In this document: positions 8,644-16,595 of the stretch, one piece after another
How positions within the stretch are numbered: the stretch's first letter is position 1
How the letters are laid out: every line of letters begins with the position of its first letter
Source: CAZXBB01 sp964638815
GTDB lineage: Bacteria; Planctomycetota; Phycisphaerae; Phycisphaerales; SM1A02
Direction of reading: 5' to 3'
DNA: 23,837 nucleotides
Assembly (NCBI GenBank): GCA_964638815.1
Contig: CAZXBB010000145.1
Coordinates: 1 to 23,837, forward strand
Translations under genes and position numbers: made by a program
The notes under the pieces: model-generated
The model's input: the letters and a program-made list of their open reading frames with translations, nothing else
Told to the model about the DNA's origin: nothing
Database searches by the model: none

Positions 8644-9441
8644 ATGCGGGTCCGTGAGCTGGGTGTGGGGATGAGTCGGTACGCAATCATTTCGGACATT
8701 CACGGCAACCTCCTCGCATTCGAGGCGGTGCTCCATGCGATGGCCGGTCTGAACGTCGAGGCGGTCGTCTGCCTGGGCGACATCGTCGGGTACGGTCCGC
8801 GCCCCGGCGAATGCATCGACCTGGTCGTGCGGCATTGCGCGGTCACGGTGCGGGGCAATCACGACGAGGCCGTGGTGGACCCGGACTGCGCCGACGCGTT
8901 CAACGGGGCCGCCCGCGAGGCCGTCTTCTGGACGCGCGATAATCTCGGGCCGCTTCACCTGAGCGCCCTGCTCCAGCTTCCCACCGTCGAGCGGATCGGA
9001 CCGGACGGCTGCGTGCTGTGCATCCACGACAGCCCCTGCCCGGGCCCCACCAACTACGTGCACGACAAGCAGATGGCCGCGATGGCGTTCCGCGGCGTGG
9101 ACAGCCCGATCTGCCTGATCGGGCACACGCACGTGCCGATGGTCTTCGAGACGACCGAACCCGATCACGAGGTTGACGTGACGCCGCACCAGGTGACCGC
9201 GTACATCCCGAGCCACGAGCACTCGATCCACCTCGTCGCTGGTCAGCGCTACATCTGCAACCCCGGCTCGGTCGGCCAGCCGCGCGACTGCGACCCGCGC
9301 GCGAGCTTCGCCGTGCTCGACCTCGAGGCGAGCACGATCACCGTGCACCGCGTGGAGTACGACGTGGCCGCGGCACAGGTCGCCACCCAGCAGGCCGGCC
9401 TGCCGACGATCCTCGCGGATCGCCTGGCGATCGGGGCGTAG
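8644..9441 (+). CDS. ApaH-like metallophosphoesterase
   Basis: A cytoplasmic calcineurin-type phosphoesterase of 265 residues. The metal-binding motifs appear in order: D18-x-H20 in SDIHGN, D46 in CLGDIVGYGP, N72-H73 in RGNHDE, H128 in CIHDS, and H161-x-H163 in GHTHVP. The GDIVGYGPRPGECID block is typical of the family loosely annotated as diadenosine tetraphosphatase-like or YfcE/MJ0936-like phosphodiesterases; the substrate cannot be told from sequence. The start ATG 8644 was chosen because GAGAGGA lies 4 nt upstream. ATG 8671 is an alternative nine codons later with only GGGG adjacent, and would give the more usual short N-terminus before the first motif. It converges with the MATE gene 76 bp downstream. 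Confidence 0.9.
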   Translation: MRVRELGVGMSRYAIISDIHGNLLAFEAVLHAMAGLNVEAVVCLGDIVGYGPRPGECIDLVVRHCAVTVRGNHDEAVVDPDCADAFNGAAREAVFWTRDNLGPLHLSALLQLPTVERIGPDGCVLCIHDSPCPGPTNYVHDKQMAAMAFRGVDSPICLIGHTHVPMVFETTEPDHEVDVTPHQVTAYIPSHEHSIHLVAGQRYICNPGSVGQPRDCDPRASFAVLDLEASTITVHRVEYDVAAAQVATQQAGLPTILADRLAIGA

Positions 9442-9517
9442 TCCCGGGCTGCCCCGCTCCGTTGATCGCGCCGTGTCAGCCGTGTCAGCCCCTGTCTGCC
9501 GCGTTCGGGGGGCTCCC

Positions 9518-11035
9518 TCAGACCCGGACCCGCTGCCATCCCCCGTGCACGAACCGCGCGCCGAACAGCGCCGCGCGGACGAGGAACTCGCCGCACAGGC
9601 CGAGCCAGATGCCGGGCAGGCCGAGCCCGAGCACGATGCCCAGCAGCCACGCCGCGGGCAGACGCACGCCGTAGCTCGAAACCGTCGTGATGATCAGCGT
9701 CCACGTCGTGTCGCCGACGCCGCGGAGCCCCTGCCGGATAACCATGGTGATCGCGAAGAAGACCTGGGTCGCGCCCGCGATGAAGAGGAGCTTCGGCACG
9801 GTCTCGAGGTGCACCGCCTCGCCGCTGATGACCCGCGTGAGCGGCGCGCCGGCGAACATGAAGACGAGACCGAGCGCGCCCATGATCACGCACGCGAAGC
9901 CGGTGCACACGAGGATCGCCTTCCTCGCCATCCGCGGGTTCCCGGCGCCGAGATACTGCCCCGCCAGCGCGCCGGCCGCGGTCCCGATCGCGAAGCCGGG
10001 CAGGAAGCTGAACGCCTCCCACTGCACCGCGATGATGTGTGCGCCCTGGAGACCTTCGTCCGCGAGGCGGCCGATGAAGATCAGGACCAGAAGGTTCACC
10101 GTCCACATGCTGATGCCCTCGAGGAAGCTCGGCACGCCGATGCGCACGATCCGCCCCGCCAGCGGACGCTCGAGCGCCAGCGCGGCCGGCTCCAGTTCGA
10201 GGTCCTTCACGCCCCGGGCGAGCACGACGAGGATCATGACCGCGCCGGCCACGTAGCTGAGCGCGGTGCCGAGAGCGATGCCGTCCACCCAGAGATCGAA
10301 GCCGAACGGGTTCTCGAGCGAGAACGCCCCGATCGACACGTCGGCGCCGGACAGCGCCCACGAGAAGACGAGGTTCACGACGTTGATCGCGACGGCGATG
10401 AGGGCCGGCTTGGTCGTCTCCCCCGCTCCGTGCAGGCACATGGACCCGACCATCATGAGGCCCGAGAAGGGCATGCTGTAGCCGAGGATGCGGATGTAGC
10501 CGACGCAGAAGTCGGCCGCCTGCGGCCCGAGACCGCACAACGACGCGACAGCCGGCGCGAGAATCCAGAGCACGCCGCCGACCGCACACCCCCACAGGAC
10601 GCTCAGCGTGATCGACTGGCCGAGACCGCGCCGGGCCTCGTCGAGGTCGCCGCCGCCGATTGCCCGCGCGATCAGGGCCTGCCCGCCGATGCCCAGCCCG
10701 GTCATCGCGATCCCGATGAACCAGCCGACGTAGGACGCGATCCCGAGCCCATCGAGCGCCGGCACGACGATCTGCGACGGCAGGCTGCCCGCGAGGATCT
10801 TGTCCGCGAGGCCGAGGAACGCCGCCGCGAGCTGCTGCACGAGCACCGGCATCGCCAGGATCCAGATCGCGGCGCGCATGCTCTTGCCCGCCAGCTTGCC
10901 CGACCGGATCGCCCCCTCGACCTCCGCCGCCGCCTCGGCCTGCTCGAGCGCCAGCGTCGGGGAGGGGATTTCGCCGGCGAGCGCGGAGGTTTCGATCTCG
11001 TGGGCGTCGTCGTGATGCGGGGGCGGCGCGGCCAA
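9518..11035 (-). CDS. MATE family efflux transporter
   Basis: A 505-residue inner-membrane protein with about twelve hydrophobic segments arranged as two similar halves, the hallmark of the NorM/DinF multidrug and toxic compound extrusion family. Family-like segments include an early P-x-L-V-Q-Q-L stretch in the first helix, GxGxGGQALIARAIGGGD (a conserved cytoplasmic loop), HGAGETTKP in the first half and the matching QGLRGVGDTTW in the second. Such transporters expel cationic drugs or metabolites using Na+ or H+ gradients; the substrate is unknown here. The first about 50 residues are polar and not part of the fold. The start is uncertain: TTG 11035 is the longest option, while Met53 (KSM) lies just before the first helix. 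It follows the MDR gene on the same strand after 82 bp. Confidence 0.93.
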   Translation of the reverse strand: MAAPPPHHDDAHEIETSALAGEIPSPTLALEQAEAAAEVEGAIRSGKLAGKSMRAAIWILAMPVLVQQLAAAFLGLADKILAGSLPSQIVVPALDGLGIASYVGWFIGIAMTGLGIGGQALIARAIGGGDLDEARRGLGQSITLSVLWGCAVGGVLWILAPAVASLCGLGPQAADFCVGYIRILGYSMPFSGLMMVGSMCLHGAGETTKPALIAVAINVVNLVFSWALSGADVSIGAFSLENPFGFDLWVDGIALGTALSYVAGAVMILVVLARGVKDLELEPAALALERPLAGRIVRIGVPSFLEGISMWTVNLLVLIFIGRLADEGLQGAHIIAVQWEAFSFLPGFAIGTAAGALAGQYLGAGNPRMARKAILVCTGFACVIMGALGLVFMFAGAPLTRVISGEAVHLETVPKLLFIAGATQVFFAITMVIRQGLRGVGDTTWTLIITTVSSYGVRLPAAWLLGIVLGLGLPGIWLGLCGEFLVRAALFGARFVHGGWQRVRV

Positions 11036-11117
11036 GGGGCCCGATTGTACGTGGGGGTCACCCGGGCCGCTCCGCGCGTGGCGGCCGGCGCACGCGCGGC
11101 CTGGAGCAACGACCCTG

Positions 11118-12089
11118 TCAGACCGTCACGAGCACCTTGATGACGTCCGGTTGCGCCGCGGCCGCGAGGATCGCCGGGCCGTCGTCCAGCTTCATGCGGC
11201 GGCTGATGAGGCTGACCACGTCCACCTCTCTTCGCTCGAGCATCGTGACCGCCTCGCCGACGGGACCACGGTGCGAGCCGAGGAGCGTGACCTCCTTCAG
11301 AACCACTTGAGTCAGGTCCGGCCGCCCGGACTCACCCCGCGCATGCAACGACTTGAGCACGACCGTCCCGCGCGGGCGCACCAGCTCGAGCGCCGTCTCC
11401 AGGCCTTCGCTCGATCCCGTGCAGTCCACGACGATGTCCTGGTCCGCGCGGCGCCCGATGTCGTCCACGGCGCGGTGCTTGATCCCCCACTTCTCGCAGA
11501 TCGCGAGCCGGTCCGGCGAGCGGCCGACGAGACGAACCGAGGCGTTCAGGCGACCCATCACCTGCACCATCAGCAGTCCGAGCGCGCCGTCGCCGAGCAC
11601 GGTGATGTACGGCTTGCCCTCGATCGTGAGCTGGCGCACCGCCTCGAGCGCCGAGGCGAGCGGTTCCGCGAAGACCGCGTGGTCGTCGTCCACGGAGGCG
11701 GGCACCGGCACGAGATTGGCCGCCGGCAGCGCGAAGCGGTCCGCGAAGCAGCCGTCGCGTCCGTCAATGCCGAGCAGCGTGCGTTCGCGGCAGTGCTGGC
11801 GCAACCCGGCCTGGCACATCGCGCATTGGCCGCAGAAGATCGCGATCGCGCCGACGACCCGGCGTCCGACGAGGCCGGAGGGATCGCCGCCCTCGACCGC
11901 CTCGACTTCGCCGACGAACTCGTGCCCGAGCACGCCGCGGAAGTCGAGCAGGCCGCGGCTCAGCTCGAGATCGGTCCGGCTGACACCCACGAGACGCGGG
12001 CGGATGACCGCCTCCCCCCGCGCCGGCCGGGGCTCGGGCCGTGAAGTCGACAGTTGCGTCTTCGTCCCTTCGAGGATCAGAGCGCGCAT
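11118..12089 (-). CDS. Zinc-type MDR alcohol dehydrogenase-like protein, catalytic Cys replaced
   Basis: A 323-residue medium-chain dehydrogenase/reductase. The structural zinc lobe is intact (C86, C89, C92, C100), the GHE motif is present (H56, E57), AEPL gives E142, and the nucleotide-binding fold has GDGALG (166-171). The usual first catalytic zinc ligand, the Cys of a GxCxTD motif, is Ser37 here (GVSRTDLELSRG), read from codon AGC. The enzyme may bind zinc differently or not catalyse a standard alcohol oxidation. The sequence around FRGVLGHEFVGEV is that of sorbitol/threonine dehydrogenase-like relatives; the substrate is unknown. The ATG at 12089 is preceded by ACGGA; GTG 12104 is a possible alternative closer to AGGAG. 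It is the last gene of a probable minus-strand operon, 37 bp after the HEAT lipoprotein gene. Confidence 0.88.
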   Translation of the reverse strand: MRALILEGTKTQLSTSRPEPRPARGEAVIRPRLVGVSRTDLELSRGLLDFRGVLGHEFVGEVEAVEGGDPSGLVGRRVVGAIAIFCGQCAMCQAGLRQHCRERTLLGIDGRDGCFADRFALPAANLVPVPASVDDDHAVFAEPLASALEAVRQLTIEGKPYITVLGDGALGLLMVQVMGRLNASVRLVGRSPDRLAICEKWGIKHRAVDDIGRRADQDIVVDCTGSSEGLETALELVRPRGTVVLKSLHARGESGRPDLTQVVLKEVTLLGSHRGPVGEAVTMLERREVDVVSLISRRMKLDDGPAILAAAAQPDVIKVLVTV

Positions 12090-12126
12090 CGTGAGTCCGT
12101 TCACTCCTGGGAGGGGGTCGCCGTGA

Positions 12127-13005
<879 letters not shown>

Positions 13006-13019
13006 GTCTCCCTCGTTCC

Positions 13020-14138
13020 TCAGTAATCCGCCACCGCGGCCTGGGTGGCGCGTGTCCGGAGCAGGTCGATCATCGAGCGCACTTCGTCGGCCATCTTCGT
13101 ATTCGGGAATTCGTTGATGATCACTTCACCGATGCCCGCCGCCTGCGCCCAACGCCGATCATTTACGGCGAGCTTGAACTGCACGCCGAGATTCTCCCGG
13201 TGCCGCGAGACGACGCCGTGCGCGACCTCGCGCAGCCGCTCCCCCTCCTCCTCAGAGAGATACCGGTCGAGCTGCTTCAGCAGCGCCATCGCGGCGTCCA
13301 CGTTGTCGCGCTCCGCCTCCCGGAGGAAACGGTGCTCGAGCTCGGCCTTGTGCTCCTCGCGGGCCTGGTGGACGCGCTGGTCGAGGTCCTGGACGAGGTG
13401 CGACTCTCCGTAGAGACGCCGGATGCGCGCCGCCTCCTGGTGAACACGCGGCCAGTCCCGGGCGGCCAGCAGCCCGCCGAGGCCGTCGAGAGCCCTGACC
13501 ACGTCCATTTCGTAATGCTCGCGCCGGGCCTGCTCGATGCGGAGCCGGAAGGCCTCGGCCTCCTCGCGGTACCCGAACACCTCGGCCATCTCCTGGCACA
13601 ACGCAAGCGCCGCGTTGTACTCGCCGTCGCGTATGTCGACCTCGATCGCGTCGCGCAGGAGCCCCAGCTCACGCTCGCGGAACAGGACGCGCTTGGCGTT
13701 GTCGGAGAGCATGCTGTGCTCGTGGATCCGGCGCAGGAGCTCCGTCGCCTCCGCCCCGAGCGCCGTCGCGCCCGTCGGGCTCGCGGTGGCGTCGCCGGCC
13801 CGCGTCTCGATGATGTACGCGATCGGCGCCGACGCCGCCACGATGATCATGGCCAGGACGCCGAGGGCCACCACGACGACGGCCGACTCGGCCGCCCCCG
13901 CGACGACGAGGCCGACCGCCCCGACGATCGCCACGCCGTAGACCGCGCCCAGCCACGACCGCAGCGCCGCACTGACGCCGACGACCGCCGCGCTCAGGAG
14001 CCCGGCGCCGATGCACGCGGCGCCCCACGTCGTGCCGGTGTTCAGACCGCCGACGATGAAAAGGGCAACGGCCATGGCGCCGGCGACCACGTAGGCGATC
14101 AGCGGGCGACCGGATTTCCTTGGGGGGGATGGAGTCAC
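13020..14138 (-). CDS. Four-helix membrane protein with long helical cytoplasmic domain
   Basis: I do not recognise a named family. The 372-residue protein starts with a short basic tail, then four hydrophobic segments (about 12-31, 36-56, 60-82, 84-106). The rest is a soluble, strongly alpha-helical, charged region with repeated short helices resembling tetratricopeptide-like or coiled-coil arrays (from about 130 on, including YNAALALCQEMAEVFGY and NDRRWAQAAGIGEVIINEFPNTKMADEVR). The latter segment looks like the last repeat of TPR-type proteins. A membrane-anchored scaffold is therefore plausible. The start is GTG 14138, preceded only by a weak GAGAGA. It follows the cupin gene by 40 bp and precedes the HEAT lipoprotein by 14 bp, pointing to a shared operon and possibly joint assembly of the two scaffold proteins. 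Confidence 0.8.
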   Translation of the reverse strand: MTPSPPRKSGRPLIAYVVAGAMAVALFIVGGLNTGTTWGAACIGAGLLSAAVVGVSAALRSWLGAVYGVAIVGAVGLVVAGAAESAVVVVALGVLAMIIVAASAPIAYIIETRAGDATASPTGATALGAEATELLRRIHEHSMLSDNAKRVLFRERELGLLRDAIEVDIRDGEYNAALALCQEMAEVFGYREEAEAFRLRIEQARREHYEMDVVRALDGLGGLLAARDWPRVHQEAARIRRLYGESHLVQDLDQRVHQAREEHKAELEHRFLREAERDNVDAAMALLKQLDRYLSEEEGERLREVAHGVVSRHRENLGVQFKLAVNDRRWAQAAGIGEVIINEFPNTKMADEVRSMIDLLRTRATQAAVADY

Positions 14139-14178
14139 GGGGTGTTCTCTCGGGCTTCGAGTCGGCGCGGAGGCCGGC

Positions 14179-14559
14179 TCAACTGCCGGGCGTCGCGGCG
14201 AGCTTCCCGTCGCCGCAATCGAACTGAACGGGCACGAGACAGAGGAACCTGAACGGCGTGTCCCCGGTGTTGGTGAACTGGTGCAGCGTGTTGGGCTCGA
14301 CGAACAGCACGTCCCCCGCCCGCACGTCGTGCATAACGCCGTCGCACTCGGCGCGTCCGGCGCCCTCGACCACGTAGACCTCGTGCTCGTAATTGTGCCG
14401 GTGCCGCGGTGTGTGTCCGCCCGGAGACACGGTGAAGTGACGCATCGCGAAGTTCGCGGCGCCGTCGTCGCGTCCGACCATCATGCGCATGGTCACGTCC
14501 TTCACGCCGTCCATCTCCATCGGGCGACCGGGCGTTTCGTCGGGTCGTCGGATCAGCAT
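14179..14559 (-). CDS. Small cupin-domain protein
   Basis: A single-domain cupin of 126 residues. Motif 1 is GGHTPRHRHNYEHEVYVVEG, giving metal ligands H53, H55 and E59. Motif 2 is AGDVLFVEPNTLHQFTNTG, giving the fourth ligand H93. All four canonical ligands are present, so it probably binds a divalent metal. Such proteins range from dioxygenases and isomerases to sugar or metabolite binders, and the substrate cannot be told. The start is ATG 14559 with GGGAG 9 nt upstream. It is the first gene of the minus-strand group with the membrane, HEAT and MDR genes, and is divergent from the MBL hydrolase gene across only 30 bp. Confidence 0.9.
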   Translation of the reverse strand: MLIRRPDETPGRPMEMDGVKDVTMRMMVGRDDGAANFAMRHFTVSPGGHTPRHRHNYEHEVYVVEGAGRAECDGVMHDVRAGDVLFVEPNTLHQFTNTGDTPFRFLCLVPVQFDCGDGKLAATPGS

Positions 14560-14589
14560 TCAGAGTCTCCCGCGAGTATTTTAGCGGGC

Positions 14590-15270
14590 ATGCCGCACAT
14601 CGACACGTTTGTCCTCGGCGAGTACCAGACCAACTGCTTCGTCCTGACCGTGCCGGGCCCGCCGGACGCCGCGGGCAGGGCCGACCGCGGCGCGCCCTGC
14701 TGGATCATCGACTGCGGACTCGATCCCGCGCCAATGCTCGACGCGATCGAGACCCGGGGACTGGTGCCGCAGGAGATCCTGCTCACGCACGCGCATCTCG
14801 ACCACATCGCCGGCGTGGACGCGGCGCTCGCGCGGTTCGGGCCGATGCCGATCTCGATCCACGTCGCCGAAGCCGGCTTCTGCTCGGACCCGATGCTGAA
14901 CCTCTCCGCCCTGATCGGGACCCCGGTCACGTGCACCGAGCCCGACCGCACGCTCCGCGATGGGGACGAGCTCGACCTCGGCGGGGCCGCCTGGCGCGTC
15001 GTGCACGCGCCGGGACACAGCCCCGGCTGCGCGCTCTTCATCCACGACGCGTCGAAGCAGGCGATCGTCGGCGACACGCTCTTCGCCGGTTCCATCGGCC
15101 GCATCGACTTCCCGACCTCCGACCCGGCCGCCATGCGGCGCACGCTGGCGATGTTGATGAGACTGCCGGACGATCTCGAGATCCACCCCGGACACGGACC
15201 GGCGACGACGATCGGGACGGAGCGGCGGACGAATCCGTACGTGGCGCGAGGCATGAACCTCGAGGCGTGA
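14590..15270 (+). CDS. MBL-fold hydrolase, glyoxalase II-like (YcbL type)
   Basis: A 226-residue cytoplasmic metallo-beta-lactamase-fold hydrolase. The metal-binding set is complete: THAHLDH (H67, H69, D71, H72), H143 in APGHSPG, D162 in GDTLFAGSIGR, and H202 in HPGHGP. The GDTLFAGSIGRIDFP and HPGHGPATTIGTERxxNP blocks are those of the short YcbL-like type II glyoxalases, which hydrolyse S-lactoylglutathione-like thioesters; the physiological thiol in this organism is unknown. An extra stretch at about 23-36 (between the first strands) is longer than in E. coli YcbL. The ATG 14590 has only a weak GCGGG upstream. Its last codons lie in a 14-bp direct repeat (15254-15281) that also supplies the stop codon. 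Confidence 0.92.
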   Translation: MPHIDTFVLGEYQTNCFVLTVPGPPDAAGRADRGAPCWIIDCGLDPAPMLDAIETRGLVPQEILLTHAHLDHIAGVDAALARFGPMPISIHVAEAGFCSDPMLNLSALIGTPVTCTEPDRTLRDGDELDLGGAAWRVVHAPGHSPGCALFIHDASKQAIVGDTLFAGSIGRIDFPTSDPAAMRRTLAMLMRLPDDLEIHPGHGPATTIGTERRTNPYVARGMNLEA

Positions 15271-15287
15271 ACCTCGAGGCGTGAACC
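15254..15287. repeat. 14-bp direct duplication at the 3' end of the MBL gene
   Basis: TGAACCTCGAGGCG occurs twice head to tail (15254-15267 and 15268-15281), followed by TGAACC. The stop codon of the MBL gene is the TGA that begins the second unit. Confidence 0.95.
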
Positions 15288-15352
15288 GGCGTCACGACGC
15301 GTCGTGCGTGCTCCGGGGCGACCCGCGCCGTCACCGTACCGGATCACATGAG

Positions 15353-15372
15353 CTCGATCCTCGAGAATCGAG
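15353..15372. terminator. Near-palindrome between convergent genes
   Basis: The 20-bp sequence with arms CTCGAT and ATCGAG around CCTCGAGA is almost a perfect palindrome. It lies 3 bp from the end of the methyltransferase gene and about 80 bp after the MBL gene. There is no T-tract, so a bidirectional terminator is only a possibility. Confidence 0.35.
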
Positions 15373-15374
15373 AC

Positions 15375-16595
15375 TCACGTCCGGAACAATACCTGATCGT
15401 GATCCCACAACCGCGCGAACAGCAACCGCGCGTACTCGTCGACGTCCGCGGGATCACCCTCGATCCCCGCGCCGCGCGCGATCTCCGCGATCGTCCGTCT
15501 GCCGTCGATGCGCCGGCAGAGGACGGCGTCGCCGAGCGTGAGACGCACGCCGAGGTCGTCGTACCCGTGCCCCGCGTGCCGCAGCACGCCCGCGCCCCCG
15601 GCGAGCGTGCCCTCCTGCTCGACGCGCGCGCCCGCAAAGACCTGCGGCACGTACCGGCGCCAGGCGTCGCCGCCGAAGTCGATCGCGTAGTCGGCGGCGG
15701 ACCGGTCGTCGCGGCAGACGGCGAACGTGTGCGTGATCATCGTGCCCCGCAGGACCTCCATCGCGGCGTGCTGGTCGCGCGGCGCGAGGCGGGCGAGTCG
15801 CCCGGCGTGCGGGGACGTGGCGGTCGCGCCGCACTGGGGCAGGTACGGGGCCTGGAGGAACCAGCGCATGTGCGACAGGCCGCAGCGCTCGAGCCAGTCA
15901 TAGACCTGCGTCACGGTGAACGGGCGGTCCTGCGGGTGCAGCAGTGCGTCGGCCGTCCCGGCCGGCGTGGTCAGGTCCGGGGCGCGGCGCGTGAAGACGC
16001 GCAGCGGGTGCATGGCGGGCAGCCCACTCGTGACGTGCATGAGATCCCGAAGCTCAGCGTCGTCGGCCGAGATTCCGAGCCGCGCGCAGTACTCCTGCAT
16101 CATGTAGACGCCGAAGCGTCCGTACGTCGCGTACACCATGAGATGCATCGCGCCGTCGGGACGCAGGACCGATCGGAGCGCCCGCAGTCCCGCGTCGGGA
16201 TCCTCGAGGTGGTGGAGCACGCCCGTGCACACGACGAGGTCGAACGATCGGTCGAGGGCGGCGACGCGCTCGATCGGCATGACGTGGAAGTCGAGGTTGG
16301 GCAGGTCGTAGCGGGCGGCGAGGGCGCGGCTGCACCCGACGCTCGCCGCGCTGACGTCGATCGCCGTCACGCGCGCCGCCGGCTGCTGGACCGCGATCTT
16401 CACCGCCTGCGCCGTGCCGCAACCGGCGACGAGCACGTCGAGATCGTCGGTCGGACTGCGCCGGGGCCAGAACAGGTTGAAGTGATAGCGCGGGCTCCCG
16501 TCGAGCGTGTTCCGGTGGTCGCGGAAGCCGTCAACCTCCGCCACGGGCGGCGGGTACGGCAGACGCTCGTAAAGCGCCCGCACGGCCCTAGTCAT
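15375..16595 (-). CDS. Class I SAM-dependent methyltransferase with C-terminal extension
   Basis: A 406-residue cytoplasmic protein. It opens with RALYERLPYPPP (6-17), a leader motif seen in a group of methyltransferases with uncharacterised targets. The Rossmann fold follows: motif I VLVAGCGTA (54-62), the acidic residue D80 after the second strand, and a VVCTGVLHHLEDP block with the adjacent RSVLRPDG segment. The C-terminal about 150 residues are outside the methyltransferase core and have no recognised domain, though the end (RRIDGRRTIAEIA...) resembles the small winged-helix-like module found after some methyltransferases. The ATG at 16595 overlaps the stop of the upstream DUF885 gene (ATGACTAG), so translation is probably coupled. 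The substrate is unknown; generic labels such as ubiquinone methylase would not be justified. Confidence 0.88.
   Translation of the reverse strand: MTRAVRALYERLPYPPPVAEVDGFRDHRNTLDGSPRYHFNLFWPRRSPTDDLDVLVAGCGTAQAVKIAVQQPAARVTAIDVSAASVGCSRALAARYDLPNLDFHVMPIERVAALDRSFDLVVCTGVLHHLEDPDAGLRALRSVLRPDGAMHLMVYATYGRFGVYMMQEYCARLGISADDAELRDLMHVTSGLPAMHPLRVFTRRAPDLTTPAGTADALLHPQDRPFTVTQVYDWLERCGLSHMRWFLQAPYLPQCGATATSPHAGRLARLAPRDQHAAMEVLRGTMITHTFAVCRDDRSAADYAIDFGGDAWRRYVPQVFAGARVEQEGTLAGGAGVLRHAGHGYDDLGVRLTLGDAVLCRRIDGRRTIAEIARGAGIEGDPADVDEYARLLFARLWDHDQVLFRT

Noticed and set aside
11044..11049. TACAAT on the minus strand 8 nt before the MATE TTG, suggesting a leaderless mRNA.
   Set aside because: No -35 at a normal distance was found and the TTG start is itself uncertain.
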